Source: Hyphobacterium marinum
GTDB lineage: Bacteria; Pseudomonadota; Alphaproteobacteria; Caulobacterales; Maricaulaceae
NCBI RefSeq assembly: GCF_036330325.1
Contig: NZ_JAZDRO010000001.1
Location: 372,001 to 436,000, forward strand
Length of the DNA: 64,000 nt
Direction of reading: 5' to 3'
The position numbers were made by a program, and so were the translations under genes. Shown here one piece after another: positions 31,676 through 40,856 of this stretch (positions are counted from its first letter, which is position 1; every line of letters begins with the position of its first letter). The notes beneath the pieces are model-generated. The model was not told where the DNA came from. It saw only the letters and a list, made by a program, of their open reading frames with translations, and made no database searches.

Positions 31676-34495
31676 ATGCTGGTCTCCGCCCTGCCTGCCG
31701 CGCTCGACGGCCTGAAACTGCGCGCCGAACTGGCGGCCGCGCTGGGCAGCGATGGCTGGTCGTCGCCACCGGCGCGCAATGCGGCCTTGGCACGGCTTCG
31801 CGCCGCGCTGGAGACCGGCCGTACGCAAGCCTTCGCCCGGCTCGACGGGGCGGGGGGCGGGCTGGAAGCGGCGCGCTTCCTCTCCAGCGTCACCAATTCG
31901 GTGCTGATTGCGCTCTTCGCTGCGCTGGAAGCCGAGGACGAAGCGGGCGCGGCGGACGTGTCGCTCTGTGCGGTCGGCGGGTATGGCGCGGGCGAGCTCG
32001 CGCCGGGTTCGGACATCGACATCCTGTTTTTGAAGCCCGATCGGGCGTGCCCGGAGGCAGACCGATTCATCGAGATGGCGATCCTCGCGCTCTGGGATAT
32101 CGGCCTGACGGTTGGCGGGGCTGCGGCACGCAGCGTGGCCGAGACGCTCGATCTGGCACGCGAGGATGTCAGCGAACGCACGACGCTGTTGTCGATCCGG
32201 CTGATTGCCGGAAACCGGGATCTCGCCGAAGACCTGGTCCGGCAACTGAAGGCCGAAGCCGATGCCTCGACCGGAGCCGAATTCGTCGAGGCCAAGCTGA
32301 TCGAGCGCGACCGGCGCATCGCTCGGGCGGGGCGGTCGCGTTACACGGTCGAGCCCAATATCAAGGATTCGAAAGGGGGTTTGCGCGATCTGCAGCTGCT
32401 GCGCTGGCTGGCGCAATTCCTCTACGGGGCCGACGCGTTTGAGCGTTGGGTGGCGTCGGGCCTACTGACGGTGTCCGACGTCGAGAAATACCTGAAAGCC
32501 GCGGACTTCCTGTGGACGGTCCGCTTTCATCTGCATGACCTGACCGGCGGCAAGGATGACCGGCTGACCTTCGACCTGCAGCCGGAAATCGCGGAACGTC
32601 TGAAATTCGAGGACGGCGAGACCGAAAGCGCGGTCGAGCGCTTCATGCGCCGCTATTTCCTCACCGCGATGGATGTCGGGGCGCTAACGCGCCTGGTCTC
32701 CGCAAAGCTGGAAGCCGACGCCTGGAAGTCGCGGCCACGGGGGCTGGCGCGCTTCCTGCCGGGGACGGCACTGGATGGCGAGGAGACCGATCCGGTTTTT
32801 ACCGTGCGCGACGGACGGATCGATTTTGCCGATGCCAAGGAGATCGAGGCCCACCCGGTCAACCTGATGCGGCTGTTCCAGGCCGCGGCGCAGCGCGGGG
32901 CCGACCTGCACCCCAACGCCATCGCGGCGGTGGGACGGTCGCTGCGCCTGGTCGATGACACGTTCCGGTCCGATCCGGCGGTAGCGCGCACCTTTTTCTC
33001 GATTCTGCTCGATTCGGCGCAACCCCATCTCGTACTGCGCCTGATGACCGAGGCGGGGCTTCTGGGCCGCTATCTGCCGGAATTCGGGGCGATCGTCGCG
33101 CGCACCCAGTTCAACATGTATCACCGCTACACGGTTGATGAGCACACGCTGCATGCGCTGGGCCTGATGCGCGAAATCGAGCAGGGCAAGCACCCCGCCG
33201 ACCATCCGCTGGCGACGAAGATTATCGGCCAGATCAAGCACCGCCGGGCACTGCACCTCGCCATCCTGTTGCACGACACCGGCAAGGGGCAGGGCGACCA
33301 GTGTATCGAGGGGGCGGCGCGCGCCCGCGAAGCCTGCGAGCGGCTGGGCCTGCCTGACGAGGAGACCGAACTCGTCGCCTGGCTCATCGCCTCGCACCTG
33401 ATCATGAGCGACACCGCCCAGCGCCGTGATCTGGGTGATCCCAAGACGGTGATCGATTTCGCCCGCACGGTCGGAACGCTCGAACGCATGCGGCTCCTGC
33501 TCATCCTGACAATTGTTGACATCAAGGCGGTGGGCGAGGGTGTGTGGAATGGCTGGAAGGCCCAGCTATTGCGCGATCTTTATGGGGCCACTGCCGCGGT
33601 CCTTGCCGATGGTGGTGCCCCCGATGGCGAAGCCGGCGCACAGGTCCGGCTGGCCGAAAAGGCTCAGAAGGCGCGTGAAGCCCTGCGGAATCGCCAGGCC
33701 CGGCTCGACCCAGGCTTCGCGGCGGCCTGGGCGGAGGATCTCGATGATTCCTACTGGCTGGCCTTCCGGTCCGAGGACCGCCTGCGCCATGCCGCCTTTG
33801 CGCGCGCCGTCCACGCTTCAGCCCGCAAGTCAGCTGCGGCGGTGCGCATCGACCGGCGCCGGGCCGCGACCGAAGTCATGGTCTATGCGCCCGACCGCGA
33901 CCGGCTCTTTGCCGACATTGTCACCGCGCTCGCCGATCTCGGGGCCAATGTCGTCGGAGCCCATGTCGCCACGACACGCTCGGGCAAGGCGTTCGACGTG
34001 TTTTTCGTGCAGGACGCGGGCGGCAAGCCCTTTGGTCTGGGCCGGCCCCGCGCCCGGGATGCGCTATTGGAACGGGTCCGCCGGGCCGCGGCTGGCGAGA
34101 AGGCACGGCCTCCGGCCGGCCCGCGCGAGGCGTTGATGCGCCGCCGCTCGATGGCGTTCGACGTGAAGCCGTCCGTGATTTTCGACGACGATGCGGCCCA
34201 GAATGCCACGGTGATCGAAGCGACGGGCCGGGATCGGCCGGGCCTGCTGGCTGCGCTCGCCCATGCGCTGGCCGAATCCGGCCTGTCACTTCAGGCCGCG
34301 CAGATCGACGGGTATGGCGAGCGCGCGGTTGATGTCTTTTATGTTCTTAAAAATGCCGGAAAGCTGTCCGACCTATCCGACCGGGAAGCGGTGAGCGCGC
34401 GACTGATGGCCGTGCTTGCCGAGGAGGAGGACGCATGGGCCGAGAAGGCACGCTCGCGCGGACTGGCGCGCGCCGAAGCAAGCGCGGGGCGGTAG
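31676..34495 (+). CDS. glnD: [protein-PII] uridylyltransferase/uridylyl-removing enzyme
   Basis: GlnD senses glutamine and modifies PII proteins to control nitrogen metabolism. The 939-residue protein has the nucleotidyltransferase core GGYGAGELAPGSDIDILFL (about 101-120), the GlnD linker (TVEPNIKDSKGGLRDLQLLRWLAQF), and an HD hydrolase with LHLAILLHDTGKG and IASHLIMSDTAQRRDL. Two C-terminal ACT domains (starting near TEVMVYAPDRDRLFADIVTALADLG and TVIEATGRDRPGLLAALAHALAESG) bind glutamine. It lies in line with mutS and murJ. Confidence 0.97.
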   Translation: MLVSALPAALDGLKLRAELAAALGSDGWSSPPARNAALARLRAALETGRTQAFARLDGAGGGLEAARFLSSVTNSVLIALFAALEAEDEAGAADVSLCAVGGYGAGELAPGSDIDILFLKPDRACPEADRFIEMAILALWDIGLTVGGAAARSVAETLDLAREDVSERTTLLSIRLIAGNRDLAEDLVRQLKAEADASTGAEFVEAKLIERDRRIARAGRSRYTVEPNIKDSKGGLRDLQLLRWLAQFLYGADAFERWVASGLLTVSDVEKYLKAADFLWTVRFHLHDLTGGKDDRLTFDLQPEIAERLKFEDGETESAVERFMRRYFLTAMDVGALTRLVSAKLEADAWKSRPRGLARFLPGTALDGEETDPVFTVRDGRIDFADAKEIEAHPVNLMRLFQAAAQRGADLHPNAIAAVGRSLRLVDDTFRSDPAVARTFFSILLDSAQPHLVLRLMTEAGLLGRYLPEFGAIVARTQFNMYHRYTVDEHTLHALGLMREIEQGKHPADHPLATKIIGQIKHRRALHLAILLHDTGKGQGDQCIEGAARAREACERLGLPDEETELVAWLIASHLIMSDTAQRRDLGDPKTVIDFARTVGTLERMRLLLILTIVDIKAVGEGVWNGWKAQLLRDLYGATAAVLADGGAPDGEAGAQVRLAEKAQKAREALRNRQARLDPGFAAAWAEDLDDSYWLAFRSEDRLRHAAFARAVHASARKSAAAVRIDRRRAATEVMVYAPDRDRLFADIVTALADLGANVVGAHVATTRSGKAFDVFFVQDAGGKPFGLGRPRARDALLERVRRAAAGEKARPPAGPREALMRRRSMAFDVKPSVIFDDDAAQNATVIEATGRDRPGLLAALAHALAESGLSLQAAQIDGYGERAVDVFYVLKNAGKLSDLSDREAVSARLMAVLAEEEDAWAEKARSRGLARAEASAGR

Positions 34496-34502
34496 GGCCG
34501 GC

Positions 34503-36065
34503 ATGAGGCTTCTGCGCTCCACGGCCGTCATCGGCATTCTGACCATGGGCAGCCGGGTGCTGGGCCTGGTGCGTGAGATGCTGCTGGCCGCGGCGCTGGG
34601 TGCCGGGCCGGTGGCGGAAGCCTTCGTCGTCGCTTTCCGCTTCCCCAATCTCTTCCGCCGCTTCTTTGCCGAAGGCGCGTTCAATTCCGCCTTCGTACCG
34701 CTTTATTCGCGCCGGATGGAAGCCGAGGGCGAAGACTCCGCCCGCAATTTCGCCCGCGAGGTGATGTCGGTCCTGCTGGTGACGCTGGGCGTTCTGACCA
34801 TCGCGGCGGAATTGGCCATGCCGTGGATCATGCGCGCGCTCGCGCCGGGCTTCCTTGATGATCCGGGCAAGTTCGAGCTGACCGTACTCTTCACCCAGAT
34901 CACCATGCCCTATCTGATGCTGATGTCGCTGACCGCGATGCTGGGCGGGGTCCTGAATGCGCATGGCAAGTTCGGCCTTGCGGCCGCTGCGCCCATCCTG
35001 CTGAACATCGTGCTGATCGCGGTGCTCGTGACCGCGCCGGAGAGCGAAGCCGATACCGGCCTGCGGCTGACCATTGGCGTGACGGCGTCTGGAGTCCTGC
35101 AGGCCGCACTCCTATGGTGGGGATGCAAACGTGCCGGGATCGGTTTTCCCTTACGCTGGCCGCGCCTGACACCAGGGGTGAAGCGGCTCATCGTTCTGGG
35201 CGTGCCCGGGGCGATTGCGGCGGGCGTCACCCAGATCAATATCACGATCAGCCAGATCATCGCCTCGCTACAGGATGGTGCGGTGGCGCTGCTCTACTAC
35301 GCCGACCGGCTCTACCAGTTGCCGCTCGGCGTGATCGGCATCGCCATGGGTGTGGCGCTGCTGCCGGCCCTCTCCAAGCGCCTCGGTGCCGGGGACGAGC
35401 AGGGCGCGGCCAATGCCATGAACCGCGCGCTGGAAATCTCGATGGGTCTGACCCTGCCCGCGACCATCGCGCTCATCGTCATGCCGAATTTCCTCGTCGA
35501 GGGCCTGTTCATGCGCGGGGCCTTTACCGGGGATAATGCCGCCGCGACCGCGCTCGCGGTTCAGGCCTTTGCCGTCGGCCTGCCGGCATTTGTCCTGATC
35601 AAGGTGTTCTCGCCGGGCTTTTTCGCGCGCGAGGATACCGCCACACCGATGCGCTATGCCGCCATTTCCATGGTCGTCAATATCGCGGTCGGGGCCGGGC
35701 TGTTCTTCCTCATCCGGGAGACGCATCCGGGCCTGGGACATGTCGGCCTGGCCGCCGCGACGTCTGTGGCCGGCTGGCTCAATGCGCTGATGCTGGGCTG
35801 GCAGCTGGCGCGCCGGGGCGGGCTCAGCTTTGACAAGCGGCTGATCGGCCGGCTTCCCAGCCTGACGCTGTCGGCCGTCGCTATGGGCGGTTTCGTCGCC
35901 TATGCGGCCAGTCAGGCCGATCTCATTACTACCTACACGTTCGACAGCCGCTTCCTCGCGGTCTTCGCGGTGGCGGCGGCGGGCCTTGCCGTCTACGGGG
36001 TTTTCGCCCTGCTGACGCGGGCGATACGGATTTCGGAGTTGCGCGACGCTTTCGCGCGCGGGTAA
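34503..36065 (+). CDS. murJ: lipid II flippase MurJ
   Basis: MurJ (MviN) moves lipid II across the inner membrane for peptidoglycan synthesis. The 520-residue protein has about 14 predicted transmembrane segments and the signatures GSRVLGLVREMLLAAALGAGPVAEAFVVAFRFPNLFRRFFAEGAFNSAFVPLYS, ITMPYLMLMSLTAMLGGVLNAHGKFG and KVFSPGFFAREDTATPM. The ATG at 34503 is chosen; the in-frame ATG at 34416 lies inside glnD and precedes a non-homologous leader. It starts seven bases after the glnD stop. Confidence 0.96.
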   Translation: MRLLRSTAVIGILTMGSRVLGLVREMLLAAALGAGPVAEAFVVAFRFPNLFRRFFAEGAFNSAFVPLYSRRMEAEGEDSARNFAREVMSVLLVTLGVLTIAAELAMPWIMRALAPGFLDDPGKFELTVLFTQITMPYLMLMSLTAMLGGVLNAHGKFGLAAAAPILLNIVLIAVLVTAPESEADTGLRLTIGVTASGVLQAALLWWGCKRAGIGFPLRWPRLTPGVKRLIVLGVPGAIAAGVTQINITISQIIASLQDGAVALLYYADRLYQLPLGVIGIAMGVALLPALSKRLGAGDEQGAANAMNRALEISMGLTLPATIALIVMPNFLVEGLFMRGAFTGDNAAATALAVQAFAVGLPAFVLIKVFSPGFFAREDTATPMRYAAISMVVNIAVGAGLFFLIRETHPGLGHVGLAAATSVAGWLNALMLGWQLARRGGLSFDKRLIGRLPSLTLSAVAMGGFVAYAASQADLITTYTFDSRFLAVFAVAAAGLAVYGVFALLTRAIRISELRDAFARG

Positions 36066-36108
36066 GACCCGGCCCACACGAAACCTGCGCATTGCGAAAG
36101 CCTGATCC

Positions 36109-37137
36109 ATGACCGACGCTCCGACCTATGACGGCCCCGAACTCATCCTCTCGGGCATGCAGCCGACCGGAAACCTGCATCTGGGGAATTATCTCGGCGC
36201 GCTGGTGAACTGGGTGAAGCTGCAGGAGCGTGACGCGGAATGCTTCTATTGCGCGGTCGACATGCACGCGATCACCATGCCGCACGACCCGGCGGCCCTG
36301 CCTGGTGCCGTGCGCTCGGTGGCGGCCGCCTACATGGCCGCTGGCGTTGATCCGAAGCGGTCGGCCATCTTTGCCCAAAGCGCGGTCCCGGCCCACGCCC
36401 AGCTTGCCTGGGTGCTGCAATGCGTCGCCCGCCTCGGGTGGATGGAACGCATGACGCAGTTCAAGGACAAGACCGGTTCAGACCGCGAGCGGGCAAGCGT
36501 CGGCATCTTCACCTATCCGGTACTGATGGCTGCTGACATCCTTGTTTACAAGGCGACCCATGTGCCGGTCGGCGAGGACCAGAAGCAGCACCTCGAACTG
36601 GCCCGCGACATCGCGGCGCGCTTCATGCGCGACTTTGACTGCGAAGGTTTCTGGCCGCTGCCCGAACCGCTCATCCAGGGTCCCGGCGCGCGGATCATGA
36701 GCCTGAAGGACGGAACGAAGAAGATGTCGAAGTCCGATCCGTCCGATCTCGCGCGGATCAATCTTTCTGATGGTGCGGACGCTATCGCCAAGAAGATCAA
36801 GAAGGCGAAGACCGATCCCGAACCCTTGCCGGAGTCTGTCGAGGGCCTCGAAGGCCGGCCCGAAGCGGCCAATCTCGTCGGCATCTATGCGGCGCTCGAA
36901 GGTTCGACCAAGGAAAGCGTGCTCAACCAGTTCGGCGGCCAGGGTTTTGGCGTGTTCAAGCCGGCGCTGGCCGACCTCGCGGTCGCCAGCCTTGCCCCGG
37001 TCTCGGGCGAGTATGCGCGCCTGATGGGTGATCCGGCGGAAATCGACCGCGTGCTGACCGCCGGGGCCGAACGCGCCCGCGCCGTCGCCGCGCCGGTCAT
37101 CGCCGACGTGAAGAAGCGCGTCGGCTTCTGGGGCTAG
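36109..37137 (+). CDS. trpS: tryptophanyl-tRNA synthetase
   Basis: TrpS charges tRNA-Trp. The 342-residue class I synthetase has the HIGH-equivalent HLGN at 24-27 (SGMQPTGNLHLGNYLGALVNW) and KMSKS at 205-209. Other family segments are LMAADILVYKATHVPVGEDQKQHLELARDIAARF and the C-terminal anticodon-binding region. The gene follows murJ by 43 bases, so mutS-glnD-murJ-trpS may form one long transcript. Confidence 0.98.
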   Translation: MTDAPTYDGPELILSGMQPTGNLHLGNYLGALVNWVKLQERDAECFYCAVDMHAITMPHDPAALPGAVRSVAAAYMAAGVDPKRSAIFAQSAVPAHAQLAWVLQCVARLGWMERMTQFKDKTGSDRERASVGIFTYPVLMAADILVYKATHVPVGEDQKQHLELARDIAARFMRDFDCEGFWPLPEPLIQGPGARIMSLKDGTKKMSKSDPSDLARINLSDGADAIAKKIKKAKTDPEPLPESVEGLEGRPEAANLVGIYAALEGSTKESVLNQFGGQGFGVFKPALADLAVASLAPVSGEYARLMGDPAEIDRVLTAGAERARAVAAPVIADVKKRVGFWG

Positions 37138-37217
37138 CTACGGGACGAGGTGCCGCATCGGTGTTTGGGGCCGTGCCCGCTATACATGGCTGAACACAGT
37201 CCGGGAGCATTCCTATC

Positions 37218-37760
37218 ATGATCCGCACCGCCGTCTTTTCCTCCGCCACGCTGTTTCTCGCCGCCTGCGGCGGATCTCCGGAAGCCGCCGAGGAGACCAA
37301 TGCCGACCGTCACGAATCCGGCATGGCCGAGACCCGTCTCTACCAACCGGAAACCGAGGTTGCCCAGGGCGAAGCCGAGGTCGAGATACGGGCATCCTGG
37401 ATGCGCCCGCATCCGCAAGGGCGTGATGTGACCTCCGCCTATGTCGTGGTGCGGCTCGCGTCGGGCGAGGAAGATCTCCTCACGGGCGCGCGCATCGAGG
37501 GGGCTGAACGTGTCGAGATGCACGGCCATACGATGAGCGCGGACGGGGCCATGCGGATGCATGAAATCCCGCCACAGCGGGTGGGCAGCGAAGGTCCGCT
37601 CGTCTTCACGCCCGGCGGACGGCACCTGATGGTGTTCGGTCTTGCCCCGGTCAGCGAAGGCGAAGAAGTGGCGGGTACGCTGGTCTTCCAGAATGCCGGT
37701 GACGTCCCCGTGACCTTTGCCGTACGCAACATGCCGCCGGGCATGCCCAACGACTACTAG
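37218..37760 (+). CDS. PCu(A)C-type periplasmic copper chaperone lipoprotein
   Basis: A 180-residue lipoprotein with lipobox LAAC (C17). The PCu(A)C fold shows VEIRASWMRPHPQGRDVTSAYVVV, then the metal-binding histidines and methionines in ERVEMHGHTMSADGAMRMHEI and GGRHLMVFGL. Family members deliver Cu(I) to the CuA site of cytochrome oxidase. A His/Glu-rich stretch follows the lipid anchor. Its stop shares CTAG with the convergent hypothetical membrane-protein gene. Confidence 0.87.
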   Translation: MIRTAVFSSATLFLAACGGSPEAAEETNADRHESGMAETRLYQPETEVAQGEAEVEIRASWMRPHPQGRDVTSAYVVVRLASGEEDLLTGARIEGAERVEMHGHTMSADGAMRMHEIPPQRVGSEGPLVFTPGGRHLMVFGLAPVSEGEEVAGTLVFQNAGDVPVTFAVRNMPPGMPNDY

Positions 37761-38326
37761 AGCCGCGCATAGGCGGCCGGGTCATAGGTCTTGGTTCGCG
37801 CTGGCCGGAAGATCAGCGCGAGCCAGGCTCCGGCGGCGGAAGGTGCGATTGCGAACAGGCCCCAGGGATTGTTCCGCCACAACAACATGGCCGCGGCCAT
37901 ACTGCCGCCGACTGCAAGCAAGATCCCGAGTCCGAACATCAGCCCGCGCAGGCGCGGGGACGGTCCCTCGACGAAGGCGATCTCGTCCCAGCGCGGCTCC
38001 AGCGCGGCGTGCAGGCGGGCCAGGAAAAGCCGGAATTCGCGGGCCTGTTCACGCCACTGCCCAGGCCCGGTCCAGCGTTTCGAGCCGAGCACGATCTCTG
38101 CGCCCGATTTCCCCTGCACGCGGCAGAGGATCTGGGTGTCGCGACCGGCCATGCCGATGGAGAGGCGCACCGAGGTGATGGCGTCGAGCCGGACGGCGCT
38201 GACGAGGCGTCCTCCGACCTCGGAGGAGAGCCGTTCATCCTCGAGAACGATGGTCGATGCCGCCGCCCGCGCGCCGTGCCGGTTGGCATAGCGTCTTCCC
38301 TCTTCTGCATCCGGCATGCCGGTCAT
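37757..38326 (-). CDS. hypothetical membrane protein with soluble N-terminal domain
   Basis: A 189-residue protein I do not recognise. Residues 1-120 form a soluble domain with strand-like segments (ASTIVLEDERLSSEVGGRLVSAVRLDAITSVRLSIG, DTQILCRVQGKSGAEIVLGSKRW) that could be PH-like. Residues about 129-150 and 155-173 are two transmembrane helices. A short tail ends DPAAYARL. The start may be 38326 or the internal ATG at 38317. It is divergent from the universal-stress gene. Confidence 0.7.
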   Translation of the reverse strand: MTGMPDAEEGRRYANRHGARAAASTIVLEDERLSSEVGGRLVSAVRLDAITSVRLSIGMAGRDTQILCRVQGKSGAEIVLGSKRWTGPGQWREQAREFRLFLARLHAALEPRWDEIAFVEGPSPRLRGLMFGLGILLAVGGSMAAAMLLWRNNPWGLFAIAPSAAGAWLALIFRPARTKTYDPAAYARL

Positions 38327-38391
38327 GGTGTGCGTCCTCCGGCCAAATCGCCACTTTACGGGCGGGCAAAGTCACGCCACCTTGTTGACGT

Positions 38392-38868
38392 ATGACCGAG
38401 CCCAAGCGCAAGTTTCTCGTCGTCGCCGACACCAGCGAAGAATGCCATGCCGCGCTTTATTTCGCGGCACGGCGGGCCCAGGCCACGGGCCGGTCGCTGA
38501 TGATCCTCGCCGTGATCGAACCGTCGAATTTCGACCACTGGATCGGCGTATCCGAAACGATGCGCCGGGAGGCCGAGGACGCGGCCATGCAGTTGATGGA
38601 ATCGCTCGCCGAGGAAGCCGAGGGCATTACCGGCGTACGGCCCGACATGCTGATGCGGGAAGGCGATCTGCGCCAATGCCTCGCCACGCTTGTGGAAGAG
38701 GACGAAAGCATTGCCCTGCTGGTCCTGGGGGCTTCGGACTCGGGCGAGGGCCCCGGTCCGCTCGTTTCCGCGCTGGCGCGGGGCAAGGGCCTGTTCGGTT
38801 CGCGGCCTATCCCGATCACCGTCGTGCCGGGCAGCATGACGATGGACGCGATCGAAGCGGTGACGTGA
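38392..38868 (+). CDS. universal stress protein family protein
   Basis: A 158-residue single-domain Usp protein: RKFLVVADTSEECHAALYFAARRAQATGRSLMILAVIEP at the N-terminus, and LLVLGASDSGEGPGPLVSALARG...PIPITVVPGSMTMDAI at the C-terminus. The usual ATP-binding G-2x-G-9x-G(S/T) pattern is only approximate (GASDSGEGPGPLVS), so nucleotide binding is uncertain. It is transcribed separately between the hypothetical membrane gene and the NfuA-like gene. Confidence 0.88.
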   Translation: MTEPKRKFLVVADTSEECHAALYFAARRAQATGRSLMILAVIEPSNFDHWIGVSETMRREAEDAAMQLMESLAEEAEGITGVRPDMLMREGDLRQCLATLVEEDESIALLVLGASDSGEGPGPLVSALARGKGLFGSRPIPITVVPGSMTMDAIEAVT

Positions 38869-38957
38869 CATAAGCGCACTGCGTTTCGCTGCGGACTTGC
38901 GCCCGGGGGCCGTCTTCGCCATGTGTCCGATGTAGAGCCAGCCGAAAGTGCCGCCCC

Positions 38958-39509
38958 ATGTTCATCCAGACCGAACCGACCCCCAATCCGAACACGATGA
39001 AATTCCTGCCCGGCCAGGACGTCTCGCCCGACGAACCGCGCGAATTCGCGACGCCGGAAGCGGCCGAGGGCTCGCCGCTCGCGCGTGATCTCTTCGCCGT
39101 GGACGGGGTGATGGGCGTCTTTTTCGGGGCCGATTACGTGTCGGTCTCCAAGGACGCGACCGTGGACTGGGTCCATATCAAGCCGGCCATTCTCGGCGCG
39201 ATCATGGACGGGCTGACGTCGGGCGAACCGATCATTGCCGATGGCGGCGAAGCCGAGGACACCGGGCCGCTCGAGGGGCTGTCGAAGGAGATCAAGGAAA
39301 TCATCGATACGCGCGTACGGCCGGCCGTGGCGCGCGATGGCGGTGACATCATCTTCAAGGGGTTTGACGAGGCGACCGGAGTCGTCGCACTGGTCATGCG
39401 CGGAGCCTGTGCAGGCTGCCCGTCCTCGACCATGACGTTGAAGTCGGGAATCGAGAATCTCCTGAAACACTATGTCCCGGAAGTGCGCGAAGTTGTTGCC
39501 GTCGGTTGA
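38958..39509 (+). CDS. NfuA-like iron-sulfur scaffold protein
   Basis: A 183-residue protein with the N-terminal Nfu domain (MFIQTEPTPNPNTMKFLPG...PLARDLFAVDGVMGVFFGADYVSVSK). The C-terminal NifU domain carries the cluster-binding C151-A-G-C154 (MRGACAGCPSSTMTLK). Such proteins carry and deliver 4Fe-4S clusters to apo-enzymes; radical SAM enzymes like MiaB in this window are plausible clients, which is inference. It matches the common alphaproteobacterial and mitochondrial Nfu1 layout. Confidence 0.95.
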   Translation: MFIQTEPTPNPNTMKFLPGQDVSPDEPREFATPEAAEGSPLARDLFAVDGVMGVFFGADYVSVSKDATVDWVHIKPAILGAIMDGLTSGEPIIADGGEAEDTGPLEGLSKEIKEIIDTRVRPAVARDGGDIIFKGFDEATGVVALVMRGACAGCPSSTMTLKSGIENLLKHYVPEVREVVAVG

Positions 39510-39577
39510 GCGGCTGGCGCAACACTTATTCCAGACTGGCGATTAAACCGGTGAACAAAGGGATTATCTGAGCGTTT

Positions 39578-39593
39578 CAATCAATAATGATTG
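39578..39593. promoter_or_regulatory. inverted repeat upstream of the RutE-like gene
   Basis: CAATCA and TGATTG face each other across ATAA, 20 bases before the nitroreductase start, in a locally AT-rich intergenic stretch. It could be an operator or overlap a -10 region. It does not match a regulator site I know well, and a resemblance to Fur-type AT-rich boxes is too weak to claim. Confidence 0.35.
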
Positions 39594-39612
39594 CGACTGC
39601 GAGGATAAATCC

Positions 39613-40242
39613 ATGCCCGATACCCAGATCTCCCTCGACCCCGACCTCGACGATCCGCTCGACGCGGAAGCGCTCGACCAGCTTTTCCGCAAGGCGCGCA
39701 CCTTCTACTCGTGGGAGGACCGGGCCGTGCCCGAAGCGACCATCCGCCAGCTCTACGACCTGGTGAAGATGGGGCCGACGTCGATGAACAACTCGCCGGC
39801 CCGTTTCGTCTTCATCGGCAGCGAGGCCGGCAAGGCACGCCTGAAACCGCACCTGTCGCCGAACAATGTCGACAAGACGATGGGTGCGCCCTGGACGGCA
39901 ATTGTCGCCTGGGACACTGAATTCTACGACAACATGCCCAAGCTTTTCCCGCATGCCGACGGCGCGCGGGACATGATGAAGGCCGGGGCCGAGGAGCATG
40001 GCTACCGCAACGGCACACTGCAGGGAGCCTATCTGATCCTGGCCGCCCGCGCCCTCGGGCTCGATACCGGACCGATGTCGGGTTTCGACAAGGCGGGCCT
40101 CGAGCAGGAATTCTTCGCCGGTGATCCAGACCGGAAGAGCTGGAAGGCCAATTTCCTCGTCAATATCGGCTATGGCACGGGCGAGAAGCTTTTCCAGCGC
40201 CTGCCGCGACTTTCGTTCGACGAAGCCGCACTGATCGTCTAA
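39613..40242 (+). CDS. RutE/HadB-like nitroreductase (malonic semialdehyde reductase)
   Basis: A 209-residue flavin nitroreductase-family protein: ALDQLFRKARTFYSWEDRAVPEATIRQLYDLVKMGPTSMNNSPARFVFI, then LGLDTGPMSGFDKAGLEQEFFAG and VNIGYGTGEKLFQRLPRLSFDE. This is the RutE-type subgroup, whose E. coli member reduces malonic semialdehyde in pyrimidine degradation. No other rut genes are nearby, so the physiological substrate here is open. Confidence 0.85.
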   Translation: MPDTQISLDPDLDDPLDAEALDQLFRKARTFYSWEDRAVPEATIRQLYDLVKMGPTSMNNSPARFVFIGSEAGKARLKPHLSPNNVDKTMGAPWTAIVAWDTEFYDNMPKLFPHADGARDMMKAGAEEHGYRNGTLQGAYLILAARALGLDTGPMSGFDKAGLEQEFFAGDPDRKSWKANFLVNIGYGTGEKLFQRLPRLSFDEAALIV

Positions 40243-40256
40243 TCACCGCAGCCGTC

Positions 40257-40856
40257 ATGCGGCTGCTTGTAATCGATACGACCGGACCGGCCTGCTCGGT
40301 AGCGTTACGCCTGCCGGGCGCGGCCGACCGGCTGGTCTCCGAGACGATCGGACGCGGTCACGCCGAAAGGCTCGCACCCATGGTCGAAACCCTGCTGGCC
40401 GAGGCCGGGATACTGGCCCGCGATCTCGACAGGATCGGCGTAACCACCGGTCCGGGCAGTTTTGCGGGCGTGCGGGTTGGTGTGGCCTTCGCGCGCGGCC
40501 TGTCTCTGGCGACGGGCGCGCCGGCGGTTGGCGTGTCGACCTTGGCTGTCCGGGCGCGCCAGGCGGACCCTACGGGAGAAAGGCGCGTGGCCATTGTCCA
40601 CGATGCGCGCCGCGGCGAGCGGGTCGTCCAGGCGTTCGACCGGGGCCGGCCGGCCGGAGATCCCGAGACCATTGCGGCGGCGGAGGAAGATGGCTGGCGC
40701 GCGCGCCACAACCTTCATGACCGCGAAGCCGAAACACCGCTCGACCTGACCGTATTGCTCGATGCGTGCGAAATGGTTGGCGAGGCCGACGTCCCGCCGT
40801 CGCCCTTCTATGCCCGTCCGCCGGACGCCAAGCTGCCGGGCGGGCGTGCGCCATGA
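40257..40856 (+). CDS. tsaB: tRNA threonylcarbamoyladenosine biosynthesis protein TsaB
   Basis: TsaB is the non-catalytic partner of TsaD in making t6A37 of ANN-decoding tRNAs. The 199-residue actin-like protein has LLVIDTTGPACSVALRLPG, HAERLAPMVETLLAEAGILARDLDRIGVTTGPGSFAGVRVGVAFARGLSLA and a variable C-terminus. Its stop overlaps rimI by four bases, the common tsaB-rimI arrangement. Confidence 0.94.
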   Translation: MRLLVIDTTGPACSVALRLPGAADRLVSETIGRGHAERLAPMVETLLAEAGILARDLDRIGVTTGPGSFAGVRVGVAFARGLSLATGAPAVGVSTLAVRARQADPTGERRVAIVHDARRGERVVQAFDRGRPAGDPETIAAAEEDGWRARHNLHDREAETPLDLTVLLDACEMVGEADVPPSPFYARPPDAKLPGGRAP

